A stretch of DNA of 64,000 nt, from positions 1-64,000 of the forward strand of contig CAYPXY010000015.1 of assembly GCA_964414815.1 (NCBI GenBank). Direction: 5' to 3'. Shown in pieces: positions 1 through 8,422 of this stretch. Every line of letters starts with the position of its first letter. The first letter of the stretch is position 1. The position numbers and the translations under genes are program-made. Source of the DNA: Mariniblastus sp964414815 (lineage in GTDB: Bacteria; Planctomycetota; Planctomycetia; Pirellulales; Pirellulaceae). Below the pieces are notes generated by a model, which was not told the origin of the DNA, did no database searches, and saw nothing but the letters and a program-made list of their open reading frames with translations.

Positions 1-257
1 CTTGACCAATCCTCAATATTCTCAAACAACGGACCCCTTGTGCGATTGCCCTGAGTTCCTGGAAATGCCGAACCGTACCTGAAAGAAAAATTACCAAACT
101 TAAAGATATTGCGAGTAACATAACAGATAACTGCAATTGATTTCCAGGTATCGCCAGCAAAACATGAGGACAATTGTTCCACAATCGCAGGCCGCAAGCG
201 TACCCCAAAGTTCGTGGTTCGTGAACGGCTACCGGAAATATCACTGTATCAACAACG

Positions 258-896
258 ATGAAGAAAATCACTCCAAAGAAATTTAGAGCAACGGTTACAC
301 GCTGGTGTGACGTAAGACATATGGATATCGGCATTGGTGATCCAGCTACGGCCGATCAAGTTGACAGATTCAAGAAAAAAATTCCGTTCAAAATGAGTGC
401 GGTGATCGTCGGATTCATTAAAGAGTTCGGTGGTAAGATTCCCCGAAATCTTCCTCCAGATTACGTTATCCCCGGGAATTTCGCAATGGACGTTTCGCTT
501 GGTCCATTTCTCTTGTTTTCGTTGGCACAAATTGCACAAGAACATAAAGATATGATGCATCTTCTGAAAAAGGAAAAACGATTTCAGAAGATTAAAATCA
601 GATCTGCGAAAGGCATCGATTCAGTATGGTTTTCTGAATTCTGGCTACCTATTGCCGGGAATGGCAATGGAGATTTGATTTGTGTTGACTTGACGCCAAG
701 GAAAAAGCCTCAACAAAATGGGCAACTCTTGCTCTTCGCTCATGAACTCGATATCAGACCGAAACTTGGTGATTCAATTCAAGAGTTTTTTGCAAATCTC
801 ACAGCGGCATATGAGGACGACATGCTTTATTTGTCAGAAGAATCGTATAGCATATGCAAAATGCGTGAAAAAGACCTTCCACGGCTTCAATTTTGA
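258..896 (+). CDS. SUKH (SMI1/KNR4)-family protein, probable immunity protein
   Basis: A 212-residue cytoplasmic protein with the layout of the SMI1/KNR4 (SUKH-1) superfamily: a helical N-terminal part, a central tryptophan/proline stretch near residues 120-135 (FSEFWLPIAGNGNGD), a strand ending in LLFAHEL, and a final helix GDSIQEFFANL. In bacteria this fold commonly neutralises polymorphic contact-dependent toxins; that role here is inferred from the family. The start is the ATG at 258; no clear Shine-Dalgarno is visible. The region is AT-rich compared with the rest of the window, which suggests transfer. A second frame overlapping the 3' end continues to 990 and reads like genuine protein (residues ..FNFETQRFLCGAENY..), so the C-terminus may be frameshifted or overlap a gene remnant. 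Confidence 0.7.
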   Translation: MKKITPKKFRATVTRWCDVRHMDIGIGDPATADQVDRFKKKIPFKMSAVIVGFIKEFGGKIPRNLPPDYVIPGNFAMDVSLGPFLLFSLAQIAQEHKDMMHLLKKEKRFQKIKIRSAKGIDSVWFSEFWLPIAGNGNGDLICVDLTPRKKPQQNGQLLLFAHELDIRPKLGDSIQEFFANLTAAYEDDMLYLSEESYSICKMREKDLPRLQF

Positions 897-1020
897 GACT
901 CAACGATTTCTGTGTGGTGCAGAGAACTACGTTATCAGCGTTCATTTTGACCAAGACGGACAGGTTGATAGTATTTCGATGGAGAGCTGATTGTTATATC
1001 GATTGATGTACACCGTCACT

Positions 1021-1468
1021 TAGGCGAGCGGCAGTTAAAAATTTACCAATAACCCATGGTATTCCAACAAGCAAGCTTTGATTGCATTGGCGATATTTTT
1101 TCTGGCCCTGTTCGTCACGAAGTGACGACGGCGCATAGCTGCGGGCTTGAGCCCGCAGTTTGATGCTGATTCACCATGGGGTCACGAAGTGACCAAGGCA
1201 ATGAGCTTTGATGTTCATCGTCGAATTGATATTTGATTCCAGATTGCCAAGGTCACTTCGTGACCCAAGTGTCCGTCGGGCTGCTGACTGCGGGCTTAAG
1301 CCCGCAGTTATGCGCCTTCGTCCCGTACGGGACGACAAGGTTACATCCTTTAAGACGAGTGGCAGCAGAGACCAACCAAAATGCAGGCGAGTCTCTCCGA
1401 GACTTGCGAATTCAGCATCTCGGAGAGACACTGTTACTGTCGGTATACTTTTAGCTGCCGCTCGCCTA
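1021..1468. repeat. MITE-like element, copy 1 (composite)
   Basis: A 448-bp non-coding element with perfect 14-bp terminal inverted repeats: TAGGCGAGCGGCAG at 1021-1034 and CTGCCGCTCGCCTA at 1455-1468, followed inside by A/T-rich subterminal sequence. It shares these ends and the internal palindrome built on TCTCGGAGAGACTCGCC with the elements at 53570-53683 and 56939-57052. It is longer than those two because its middle holds another large inverted repeat (1109-1336). No transposase is encoded. This element accounts for most of the non-coding gap 897-1604. Confidence 0.7.
1109..1336. repeat. Large nested inverted repeat inside MITE copy 1
   Basis: Two arms related to each other as reverse complements. 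The inner pair is 1179-1203 and 1243-1266 (built on GGTCACGAAGTGACC, near-perfect). The outer pair is 1113-1158 and 1288-1336 and contains GCGGGCTTGAGCCCGC, itself a palindrome, next to GCGCATA/TATGCGC. The loop is about 40 bp. The structure looks like one repetitive element inserted into another. Confidence 0.65.
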
Positions 1469-1604
1469 ACGCCACGGATTTTGCAAAAACACCAATAGAA
1501 AGCCATCGCGAGTAAAAATGAGAAACCCTGAAGGTGCGAGGCAAGCTTGGGATACATCAGAAAGCATGAAATAAAGCACACAAAATGAAGAACGGTTTTC
1601 CGGT

Positions 1605-2216
1605 ATGAGCAGCTATTTCTCCATCGAGATGAATTCCAACGATACGAATGTCGCGACTCGGGACACAATCGTTCCAGAGCAATTTGCCTGTCCAGCGTGT
1701 GGTTTCCGGAAAGAACTGACTCATTTGACGGACATTGAGAATGCTTACGATCCGGCTAACCTGCCTTTGAGTTTTCTTCAGCAGCCATTCCTTCCGGTGC
1801 TGCGTCGGGACCTGTTCATGGCAATTGGTGAAGAGACAATTCGAAGATATTGCTGGGGGTCCAAGCTTTATGAGGCAGGTACTGACCCATCATCAAGCGA
1901 GTTCTTCATTGTTGCTCCCAAGCGTGGGTGGGTTAATTTACGGGGCAACAAGAAATCAAGCTATCGAGCGTGTGAGGAGTGCGGCAACTATGCTTATTTT
2001 GGATGCGGAATGAAGACCTATGTGGTACGCCATGCAATTCGCGACAATCTTGAACTCTACATCGATCAGAGGTGCCACATTCTATTGAGAGATGACGTTA
2101 CCGAAAGGGTTCTATCGGTACGGGCAAAGTGGCCGAAGCTGAAAATCAAGGAGTTGGAAATACTCGATGAGCCGAGAGATGGTTTTCCTGTTGATTTGCA
2201 ACCGAAGCAGCGCTGA
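1605..2216 (+). CDS. Double-CxxCG protein, possibly a SitI6-like immunity protein
   Basis: A 203-residue soluble protein with two CxxCG knuckles, CPACG near residue 29 and CEECG near residue 118, likely to bind one zinc ion together. The spacing and size recall the double-CXXCG proteins of myxobacteria (SitI6 immunity family), but overall similarity cannot be judged by eye, so this is a suggestion. The start is the ATG at 1605; a second ATG at 1629 is possible. It follows the SUKH gene and MITE copy 1, so two immunity-like genes lie together at the AT-rich left end of the window. Confidence 0.5.
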   Translation: MSSYFSIEMNSNDTNVATRDTIVPEQFACPACGFRKELTHLTDIENAYDPANLPLSFLQQPFLPVLRRDLFMAIGEETIRRYCWGSKLYEAGTDPSSSEFFIVAPKRGWVNLRGNKKSSYRACEECGNYAYFGCGMKTYVVRHAIRDNLELYIDQRCHILLRDDVTERVLSVRAKWPKLKIKELEILDEPRDGFPVDLQPKQR

Positions 2217-2263
2217 TCCATTCAAGGAGTCCGAAATTTCTGGAAGCGGCAGGCAAGCCAGTT

Positions 2264-2420
2264 TTGAAGTTGCGCTATTTTGTAGGCCGGAACAAGGTCG
2301 CGGGAATAAAGGCCGCCGCACCCCAGTACCTGCCACCGCAACCCATTACTTGCCACCGCAACCACAGCTCCGGCACTACCTGGGCAGTGCCGAATCTCGG
2401 ATGCGCCGAATGCTGCAAGC
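2264..2420. repeat. GTAGGCCGGAAC palindromic repeat, copy 1 (right end degraded)
   Basis: The left end TTGAAGTTGCGC..TTTGTAGGCCGGAAC and the interior (CCACCGCAACC..AGCTCCGGCA) match the copies at 41966-42165 and 55746-55905. The expected right end (GTTCCGGCCTAC) is missing here and the sequence runs into other repeats. It is non-coding and lies just downstream of the 203-residue gene. Confidence 0.65.
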
Positions 2421-2800
2421 TTAAGCACTCAAACGCCTCCGCCGGACCGGTTCCGAATGCCGCAAGCTTAAACAGCAGTTTAATTGCTCCCCGCCGAATT
2501 TATTTCGGTGGGAGTAAGGATCAGTCACTATTAAAGCGATGCTCGAAAATAGGCTCCCCGCTGAGTTTATCTCAGTGGAAGCAAGGATCACGACAACTCG
2601 AAAGTGACTGATCCTGCTTTCTACCGAGATAGACTCGGCAGGGAGCATTGAAATCGGGAGTCGTCCTTAGTCATTGATCCTTGTTTCCACCGAATAAATT
2701 CGGCGGGGAACGAAAAATCGGAATTCCATTTTGTGGGCCGCTCAGTCATCGCTCCGCCGACGCAGGGGCGGGTGGTGGCGATGCTTAAACTTGCAGCATC
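2409..2800. repeat. Inverted repeats around a hairpin cluster
   Basis: The motif ATGCTGCAAGCTTAAGC (2411-2427) recurs as ATGCCGCAAGCTTAAAC (near 2457-2473) and, inverted, as GCTTAAACTTGCAGCAT (2783-2799). These copies bracket the four-hairpin block at 2486-2711. No coding potential is seen between 2217 and 2974. Confidence 0.5.
2486..2711. repeat. Palindrome of palindromes: four copies of a 23-bp hairpin module
   Basis: Four related hairpins occur in series: CCCCGCCGAATTTATTTCGG, CCCCGCTGAGTTTATCTCAG, then in opposite orientation CCGAGATAGACTCGGCAGGG and CCGAATAAATTCGGCGGGG. Each of the first two is followed by AAGGATCA; each of the last two is preceded by TGATCC. The whole 226-bp block is therefore an inverted repeat whose arms are themselves built of hairpins. 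Function unknown. Confidence 0.7.
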
Positions 2801-2801
2801 C

Positions 2802-2834
2802 GGTACTGATCGTTGCGAAGCAACGATCAGTACC
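2802..2834. repeat. Perfect 15-bp-arm hairpin
   Basis: GGTACTGATCGTTGC, a GAA loop, and the exact reverse complement. It has no following T-run on the plus strand, so it is not a classical terminator. It ends the repeat-rich gap before the tRNA promoter. Confidence 0.7.
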
Positions 2835-2905
2835 CCAAACCCTCTTTGAATAAAAAAAGCACACTACCTTGCCGGAGATTGTGTAATTTGCGGGCCAAAA
2901 TCGGC

Positions 2906-2934
2906 TTGACAAGCGAACCTTTTCCCTTCACAAT
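2906..2934 (+). promoter_or_regulatory. Predicted sigma70-type promoter of tRNA-Val
   Basis: TTGACA at 2906-2911, a 17-bp spacer, and CACAAT at 2929-2934, placing the start of transcription about 35 nt before the tRNA. Confidence 0.55.
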
Positions 2935-2974
2935 CTGTCGTTATTGATCGCATCACAAACTGCGGTTAACTCAA

Positions 2975-3048
2975 GGGCGCTTAGCTCAGTTGGCTAGAGC
3001 ATCTCGTTTACACCGAGAGGGTCGGGGGTTCAAGTCCCTCAGCGCCCA
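2975..3048 (+). tRNA. tRNA-Val (anticodon TAC)
   Basis: Full cloverleaf: acceptor GGGCGCT (2975-2981) pairs with AGCGCCC (3041-3047), the discriminator base is A at 3048, the D-arm is GCTCAGTTGGCTAGAGC, the anticodon stem TCTCG/CGAGA carries loop TTTACAC with anticodon TAC, and the T-arm has GGTTCAAGTCC. CCA is not encoded. A promoter and a terminator flank it, so it is a single-gene unit. Confidence 0.97.
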
Positions 3049-3063
3049 TTTACGCTATTCATG

Positions 3064-3098
3064 AACACCATCGAGAAATGTTTCTCGATGGTGTTTTG
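3064..3098 (+). terminator. Rho-independent terminator of tRNA-Val
   Basis: ACACCATCGAGAAA and its exact reverse complement around a TG loop, followed by TTTTGTT. It lies 16 nt after the tRNA and before gatB. Confidence 0.85.
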
Positions 3099-3124
3099 TT
3101 ATTACGGCATGTCATCCTGTTCCA

Positions 3125-4633
3125 ATGTCAGACACCCACGGTCGCGATTCCGTATCCTGTTCCGACGCGACGATTGTTGTAGGTCTGGAAGTCCACGTCC
3201 AACTCAAAACGGATTCCAAGCTGTTTTGTGGATGCTCGATCGAATTTGGAGCGGCCCCGAATACGCAGACTTGTCCGGTTTGCACAGGCATGCCCGGCTC
3301 ATTGCCCGTTCTGAATCAGCGGGCGATCCGCTTGGCAATCAAAACGGGGCTTGCTCTCAATTGCGACATCGCCCGCTACACGAAATGGGATCGTAAAAAC
3401 TATTTCTATCCCGACCTGCCGAAAGGGTACCAGACCAGTCAGTTCGACCTTCCAATCTGCCGAGGCGGACATCTTGTCGTGACGGATCCGAAATCAACTT
3501 TCGAGCCTCGCAAAGTTTGCCTTGAACGTGCCCATCTGGAAGAAGACGCCGGCAAGAGCCTGCATGACGAAAGCCAACCGGGCCAGCCGTCAAGCGCTGG
3601 CCAACAATCCAAAATCGATCTGAACCGAGCGGGAACGCCCCTGCTGGAGATCGTTACGAAACCCGACTTGCGATCGGCCGCCGAAGCCAAAGCTTTCTTG
3701 CAGGAACTGAAACTTATTTTGACCTACATTGCTGTCTCGGACTGCAACATGCAGGAAGGCAGCCTTCGCTGCGACGCAAATGTCAATCTTCATATTCCGT
3801 TTGCGGGAACGAACATTGCAACGCCGATTGCCGAAATCAAGAACTTGAACAGCTTTCGATCCGTCGAACGGGCCATCGACTACGAATCCCAACGACAATT
3901 TACGGCTTGGCAGAACTCAGGTTTGACGATCCATGAGGCTCCCAAGCAAACTCGTGGCTGGGATGATCGCTCGCAAACCACGGTGCTTCAACGGGAAAAG
4001 GAAGACTCGGCAGACTATCGTTATTTTCCCTGTCCCGATTTGATTGCCTACCGAACGGGCGATGACGAAATCGAGAGCCTCCATCTGGAAATCGGCCAGC
4101 TTCCTGCCGAACTTCGAGCGATGTTGATTCAAACTCACCAGCTTAAACCGTACGACGCAGACGTGATCGTCGCGCAGGGCAGGGGAGTCGTGGACTACTT
4201 TCTGGACGTGGCGGAACAGACAGGCGACAGTCGGCTTACCGCGAACTGGATCACTCAGGAGGTTTTGCGTTCCCTCAACGAATCCAATATCCCGATTGAA
4301 CAGTTCCCCGTTTCAACCGATCAACTATCGGGGTTGCTGCAAAGGATTACGAACCACTCGCTGGATCAAAGTCGAGCGAAGGAGGTGTTGGCTACGATGA
4401 TCGCTCAGCGACTCGATGCCGCCAGCGCCATTGAACAATTGGGAATCATCTCGGTCGACTCAGACGAACTTCAACAGCTCGCCAAGCAGATTTTTGACCA
4501 GAATCCTGACGTTATTGAACAAATTCGCCAGGGAAATACCAAAGCAATCGGTGCCCTCGTCGGCCAGGCCAGAAAGGTCAGCCCCAACGCCAATCCAGGG
4601 GCGGTCAAAGACGCAATTTTGAAACTTCTCTGA
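3125..4633 (+). CDS. gatB: Aspartyl/glutamyl-tRNA(Asn/Gln) amidotransferase subunit B
   Basis: A 502-residue GatB, the tRNA-binding kinase subunit of the GatCAB complex that converts misacylated Asp-tRNA(Asn) or Glu-tRNA(Gln) to the amide form. Visible features are the N-terminal GLEVHVQL, four zinc-ligand cysteines (Cys35, 37, 50, 53), the signature HLEEDAGKS near residue 140, RCDANVN and KNLNSF motifs, and the C-terminal YqeY-like helical domain ending in NPGAVKDAILKLL. Length is normal for the family and the ATG at 3125 fits it. gatA and gatC are not adjacent, which is common in this phylum. Confidence 0.97.
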   Translation: MSDTHGRDSVSCSDATIVVGLEVHVQLKTDSKLFCGCSIEFGAAPNTQTCPVCTGMPGSLPVLNQRAIRLAIKTGLALNCDIARYTKWDRKNYFYPDLPKGYQTSQFDLPICRGGHLVVTDPKSTFEPRKVCLERAHLEEDAGKSLHDESQPGQPSSAGQQSKIDLNRAGTPLLEIVTKPDLRSAAEAKAFLQELKLILTYIAVSDCNMQEGSLRCDANVNLHIPFAGTNIATPIAEIKNLNSFRSVERAIDYESQRQFTAWQNSGLTIHEAPKQTRGWDDRSQTTVLQREKEDSADYRYFPCPDLIAYRTGDDEIESLHLEIGQLPAELRAMLIQTHQLKPYDADVIVAQGRGVVDYFLDVAEQTGDSRLTANWITQEVLRSLNESNIPIEQFPVSTDQLSGLLQRITNHSLDQSRAKEVLATMIAQRLDAASAIEQLGIISVDSDELQQLAKQIFDQNPDVIEQIRQGNTKAIGALVGQARKVSPNANPGAVKDAILKLL

Positions 4634-4688
4634 TGGACGACTTCTCGCTTCCGCCGATTCCCGTTAAAATTCTCTGACCGTTCAAGGA

Positions 4689-5012
4689 ATGCCACCACCG
4701 AAATCACTCAGCGGGAGAACAGAATTGCCCAATATCATTGAAGGAACTGTCAGTCGTATCGGCGCGAACGGATCGCTGATCACGGACATTCCAGTGGATC
4801 GCCTTGAAGAGGTTCCGGCCGATGAAAATACATCGGTTCGTTTTGGAGATCATGAAACGGTTGGTCTGTTTCCAACCGATCACGGCCAGCCCGACGCCAC
4901 GATGGTCGCGAGCCTTGGCAAAAGCGGTTTTCTCGAAATCGAAATCGTCGGCATCCCGCTCGCCGAGATGCTGGGAATCAAGGTCGGCGAAAAAGTGGCC
5001 GTTCGATGGTAG
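4689..5012 (+). CDS. Stand-alone SAM hydroxide adenosyltransferase C-terminal-like domain
   Basis: A protein of about 95-107 residues that matches only the C-terminal beta-barrel domain of the S-adenosylmethionine hydrolase/halogenase (DUF62) family: a start IEGTVSRIGANGSLITDIP and an end ASLGKSGFLEIEI..AEMLGIKVGEKVAVRW, corresponding to the usual fDryGNlitNi and SsGyLEIAv..aa..LglkvGd patterns. The catalytic N-terminal domain is absent and is not found upstream, so the enzymatic activity should be missing and the role is unknown. An ATG lies at 4689, but a TTG at 4725 has a much better Shine-Dalgarno (GGGAG, 7 nt before). The next gene starts immediately after its stop codon. Confidence 0.65.
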   Translation: MPPPKSLSGRTELPNIIEGTVSRIGANGSLITDIPVDRLEEVPADENTSVRFGDHETVGLFPTDHGQPDATMVASLGKSGFLEIEIVGIPLAEMLGIKVGEKVAVRW

Positions 5013-5468
5013 ATGCGAAAAGACCCGCGGCGAAATATTTCTCGAATCGAAACGCAAACCTCTCGCGGAAAAATTTCGGGTGGCTGGTCAGTCCGTATTC
5101 AGCGTCGCAACCAGAAGTGGGAAGGTTTTTTCTCGGACTCCACCTACGGTGGTAAGCGAAATGCACTCGCAGCCGCAAAAAAATTTCGCGACGAAACGGA
5201 AGCCACCTTGCGGGGCTTCTCCGTCAAAGAGTTGGCCGCCAATCCATCGGTCCGAAATCAGTCGGGAGTCGTCGGCGTGAGACTGCATCGCGAAATCAAG
5301 CTTCGCGATGGCTATGAGTATCATTACTGGTGCTGGGTCGCCCAGTGGATTGACGGGCGCGGTCAGCGAAAAACCCGTTCCTTCTCCGTGCATCAATACG
5401 GCGATGAAGAAGCCTATCGTCTGGCCGTCAATGCTCGCCGCAAAGGAGTGGCTCAAGCCAATCGATGA
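5013..5468 (+). CDS. Protein with two AP2-like DNA-binding domains
   Basis: A 151-residue basic protein with two AP2/ERF-like units. The first, near residues 9-70, has W.V.I.R..QKWEGFFSDS followed by a helix A..AAKKFRDE. The second, near residues 85-148, has GVVGVRL, YWCWVAQW, RKTRSFSVHQYGDEEAYRLA. AP2 domains occur in bacteria in homing endonucleases and in planctomycete-specific proteins; no nuclease motif is seen here. A DNA-binding role is inferred. The ATG directly follows the stop codon of the preceding gene (no gap), so the two are co-transcribed and probably translationally coupled. Confidence 0.7.
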   Translation: MRKDPRRNISRIETQTSRGKISGGWSVRIQRRNQKWEGFFSDSTYGGKRNALAAAKKFRDETEATLRGFSVKELAANPSVRNQSGVVGVRLHREIKLRDGYEYHYWCWVAQWIDGRGQRKTRSFSVHQYGDEEAYRLAVNARRKGVAQANR

Positions 5469-5493
5469 TGGCTGTTTTTTTTAGGAGACTTGA

Positions 5494-7677
5494 ATGCTGA
5501 TCCATCGACACTTGTGCCAATTGCTGATTGCCGTCTCGTGTTGGATTATTGCCGACCCGCCAACTTTGTCGGCTGACGAGCCGTGGCTATCCCGTTCCCA
5601 AACGCTTGCTCAACAAGTCACCATCACTCGCGACACGTTCGGGGTTGCACACGTTCACGCTCCCACAGACGCGGGCGCTGTTTTCGGCAGCGTCTATGCC
5701 CGAGCGGAAGACGAAATGGCTCGTATGGAAGTTGCTCATGCTCGTGCGATTGGGCGCAATTCTCTGCTTGAGGGTGTCGATGGCATCACCGCCGATCGTT
5801 TCATTCTGATGTTCGAAATCCCTACCCTCGCACGAAAAGAATACGATACCGCTCCGCAGGACGTGCGCGTGCTGGCCGAAGCCGCAGCGGATGCGATGAA
5901 CTTCTACTTGCATCAGCATCCTGATTTTCGCCCACGAGCCATCGAACATTGGGAGCCCTGGATGTTTTTCGCGGTTCAATATTCGTGGGCGTTGCATCAT
6001 GTCTACAACGAAGCCAATCGCATCTATATTCAACACGGCCCATCCCATTCTCGTGAGGTACCAGAACCGGAACGAGCCGAACGTCCGGATGGTTCCAACG
6101 CCTGGGCTATTGCCCCCAAACGCACTCGGTCAGGTCGGGCCATGTTGTACATCAATCCGCACATCCCGCTGGATGAGCCTTATGAGCTCCATCTTTGCTC
6201 TGACGAAGGACTCAATGTTTCTGGCTTCGCTGGCTATGGCGGCGGGATACTGCCGTCTGCCGGTTTCAACCGGCACCTCGGTTGGGCTCTGACCGTCAAC
6301 TATCCTGATATGGCTGACTCCTATGAAGTCAAATTAGATGTTCCCAATGATCCGATGGCTTATCGCCACGGAGAAGAGATTCGACGAGTCACAAGGTTTA
6401 CAGCCACCATCCACGTACGGACCGACCAAGGCATCGAACCCCAGGAGCAAGTCTTCTTCAAAACTCACCACGGCCCGCTGGTCCTTCAATCGGGAAACAA
6501 GGTTTATGCAATTCGAGTGGCAAAAATCGATGAATTGCAAGCCCTCGAGCAATGGTATCGCATGGCCCGCGCCCAAAATATGCAGGAATGGCGAGAAGCT
6601 ATTTCCATGTTTAGTATAATTTTTCACAATTTTATTTATGCCGATGCAGACGGCAACATTGGGTATGTCTATAACGCTGCCTTTCCAAAACGTAACCCGG
6701 AATTTGATTGGACAGAAATCGTTGATGGAAATGATCCGCGTACGGATTGGCTGGGATACCATGGGTTGGCAGAGTTACCTCAGGTGTGGAATCCGCCTTG
6801 CGGGTATGTGCAGAACTGCAATTCACCTCCTCTGCAAACCGCGGCCGAAGGAGAAAATCCGCCCGCGTCGCAGTTCCCACCCTACATGATCGGCCAGGAT
6901 CTGGAAGACGGACGCGTTGCCATGTCGCACCAGATTCTGTCGGGAGCAAAGGACTGGACACTAGACGATCTTGAACACGCTGCCTTTGACACTCAAATCC
7001 ATTCGTTCAAAACCAGCCGTGATTCACTGTTGGCGGACTTTGAGCAGCAAGCAAATGCTAACCCGGCCCTGACGGAACAGCTCGCCCCCGTCATTGAAAT
7101 ACTCAAACCCTGGGATGGCAGACTGAAGACGGATTCAGTGGCATCTACACTCTACGTCGTATGGCTTGAAAAACTTTTTTCACCCGCCTGGAGCCACCGC
7201 CGAACTGCCGGGGACCTGTGCAAGGCTCTTTCAGAAGTCGTGAATGAGCTTGAAAAAGATTTTGGTACGTGGCAAGTCGAATGGGGAAAGCTCAATCGTC
7301 ACCAGCGTTTCGACAACTCAGCGGACCTGCTGGTCAGTGATGACCGCGAAAGCCTGCCAATCGCAGGAGCATCGGGCACGATGGGAGTCAGCTTCTGTTA
7401 TTTGAGCCATCAACCCGGCACGAAGTTGCGATACGGCTATCATGGTAACTCCTACATCGCCGCCATCGAATTCGCAGACTCGCCGGTCGCGAGAAGCGTT
7501 CTTCCCTTTGGCCAGTCTCGTGATCCTGCATCTCCTCATTTCGACGACCAGATGTTGCTCTACGTCAACGGCAAGTTGAAACCTGTGTTTTTTACTCAAG
7601 AAGAAGTGAAATCCGGTGGCCTCCGAACCTACCATCCCGGATCTATCAGGTTTCTGCCGCAGGTGCCGAACTGGTGA
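5494..7677 (+). CDS. Penicillin acylase-family N-terminal nucleophile hydrolase, secreted
   Basis: A 727-residue precursor of the penicillin/aculeacin acylase family, which hydrolyses amide bonds such as acyl-homoserine lactones or beta-lactam side chains after self-cleavage into two chains. The N-terminus is a signal peptide (hydrophobic core near residues 9-20, likely cleaved before DEPWLS). The alpha chain begins with ITRDTFGVAHVHA; the spacer ends before Ser201 in the GSNAW motif, which is the expected nucleophile at the start of the beta chain. The later YMIGQDLEDGR and GASGTMGVSF match the family. A Shine-Dalgarno (TAGGAGA) precedes the ATG. Its 3' end overlaps the converging membrane protein gene by 32 bp. 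Substrate cannot be told. Confidence 0.88.
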   Translation: MLIHRHLCQLLIAVSCWIIADPPTLSADEPWLSRSQTLAQQVTITRDTFGVAHVHAPTDAGAVFGSVYARAEDEMARMEVAHARAIGRNSLLEGVDGITADRFILMFEIPTLARKEYDTAPQDVRVLAEAAADAMNFYLHQHPDFRPRAIEHWEPWMFFAVQYSWALHHVYNEANRIYIQHGPSHSREVPEPERAERPDGSNAWAIAPKRTRSGRAMLYINPHIPLDEPYELHLCSDEGLNVSGFAGYGGGILPSAGFNRHLGWALTVNYPDMADSYEVKLDVPNDPMAYRHGEEIRRVTRFTATIHVRTDQGIEPQEQVFFKTHHGPLVLQSGNKVYAIRVAKIDELQALEQWYRMARAQNMQEWREAISMFSIIFHNFIYADADGNIGYVYNAAFPKRNPEFDWTEIVDGNDPRTDWLGYHGLAELPQVWNPPCGYVQNCNSPPLQTAAEGENPPASQFPPYMIGQDLEDGRVAMSHQILSGAKDWTLDDLEHAAFDTQIHSFKTSRDSLLADFEQQANANPALTEQLAPVIEILKPWDGRLKTDSVASTLYVVWLEKLFSPAWSHRRTAGDLCKALSEVVNELEKDFGTWQVEWGKLNRHQRFDNSADLLVSDDRESLPIAGASGTMGVSFCYLSHQPGTKLRYGYHGNSYIAAIEFADSPVARSVLPFGQSRDPASPHFDDQMLLYVNGKLKPVFFTQEEVKSGGLRTYHPGSIRFLPQVPNW

Positions 7678-8392
7678 AAAACAAAAGAATCAACACCCAA
7701 AAACAAAGGATCAAATTTTGGACCGGCAATTGCAAGGCCGTCGGCAGACTATAGATCATCGCGACGGCTGGGATCCAGACCACCCAGTTCGCAATCAGCA
7801 CTGGCAACACATGGCGGCCATACCAATTTTTTCCAAGCGTCGATCGAAGCCGCCGAAATGAATATCCGCAGTCGCGCCAGCGGTAGAACAGCACCACATT
7901 GACCAGCCCCACCAGCGGCACCATCACGAACTGATCGCAAACCGTCTTGGCAACAATGGTTTGCAGAGTGGTCGAAGCGCCGAATAACCAGGCTTGAAAT
8001 TGGTAGAACCAGTCCGTCTCGACTCCTTTGTAAGCCCACAACAAGGTGCTGGCGATGACAAATCCCCACGTTCCCTTGGTCGTGTCAACGCGAGTCACGC
8101 GTGCCACCAACGCAGGAATCAGCCCGCCAAAAACAGCGGTTGAAACGAGACTGAACTTCCAGCCAAGTTGACTCTTGAAATGGCCGATCGTATTGAGAGC
8201 CTCATGAATGGTGGGCACCAGGAAATAACCGCCCAGGATCGCCAACCCGAAAATCCACATCACCAAGCCCGGCCACCGATTCCGATACGCCGCCTGACGC
8301 CCCATCCACCACGCCGCGCGAAGGGCAGACTGAGTCTCGTCGCTTGGTTCGCCCAAGCCAGCAATCGCATCATCGGATTGAGGTTCATTCAT
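7646..8392 (-). CDS. Mpv17/PMP22-like integral membrane protein
   Basis: A protein of about 248 residues with at least four hydrophobic segments. The C-terminal half carries the Mpv17/PMP22 pattern: KTVCDQFVMVPL, then a loop RSTLGKNWYGRHVLP, NWVVWIPAV and a final segment ending in CFWVLILLFF. The family is best known from eukaryotic organelles; bacterial members exist but their role is unknown. An upstream ATG at 8404 is an alternative to the chosen ATG at 8392. The gene diverges from the small pair at 8423-9119, whose start lies only about 30 bp away, so both promoters must share this short gap. Confidence 0.6.
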   Translation of the reverse strand: MNEPQSDDAIAGLGEPSDETQSALRAAWWMGRQAAYRNRWPGLVMWIFGLAILGGYFLVPTIHEALNTIGHFKSQLGWKFSLVSTAVFGGLIPALVARVTRVDTTKGTWGFVIASTLLWAYKGVETDWFYQFQAWLFGASTTLQTIVAKTVCDQFVMVPLVGLVNVVLFYRWRDCGYSFRRLRSTLGKNWYGRHVLPVLIANWVVWIPAVAMIYSLPTALQLPVQNLILCFWVLILLFFTSSAPAAET

Positions 8393-8422
8393 AAATCGGA
8401 TCATTGTATGTATAATTGAAGT

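Noticed and set aside
1..257. Short open frame from the left edge of the window
   Set aside because: Only about 25 codons to a stop near 90; cannot be told from chance.
718..990. Second reading frame overlapping the SUKH gene
   Set aside because: Part of it reads like protein, but it has no start signal; kept as a note on a possible frameshift.
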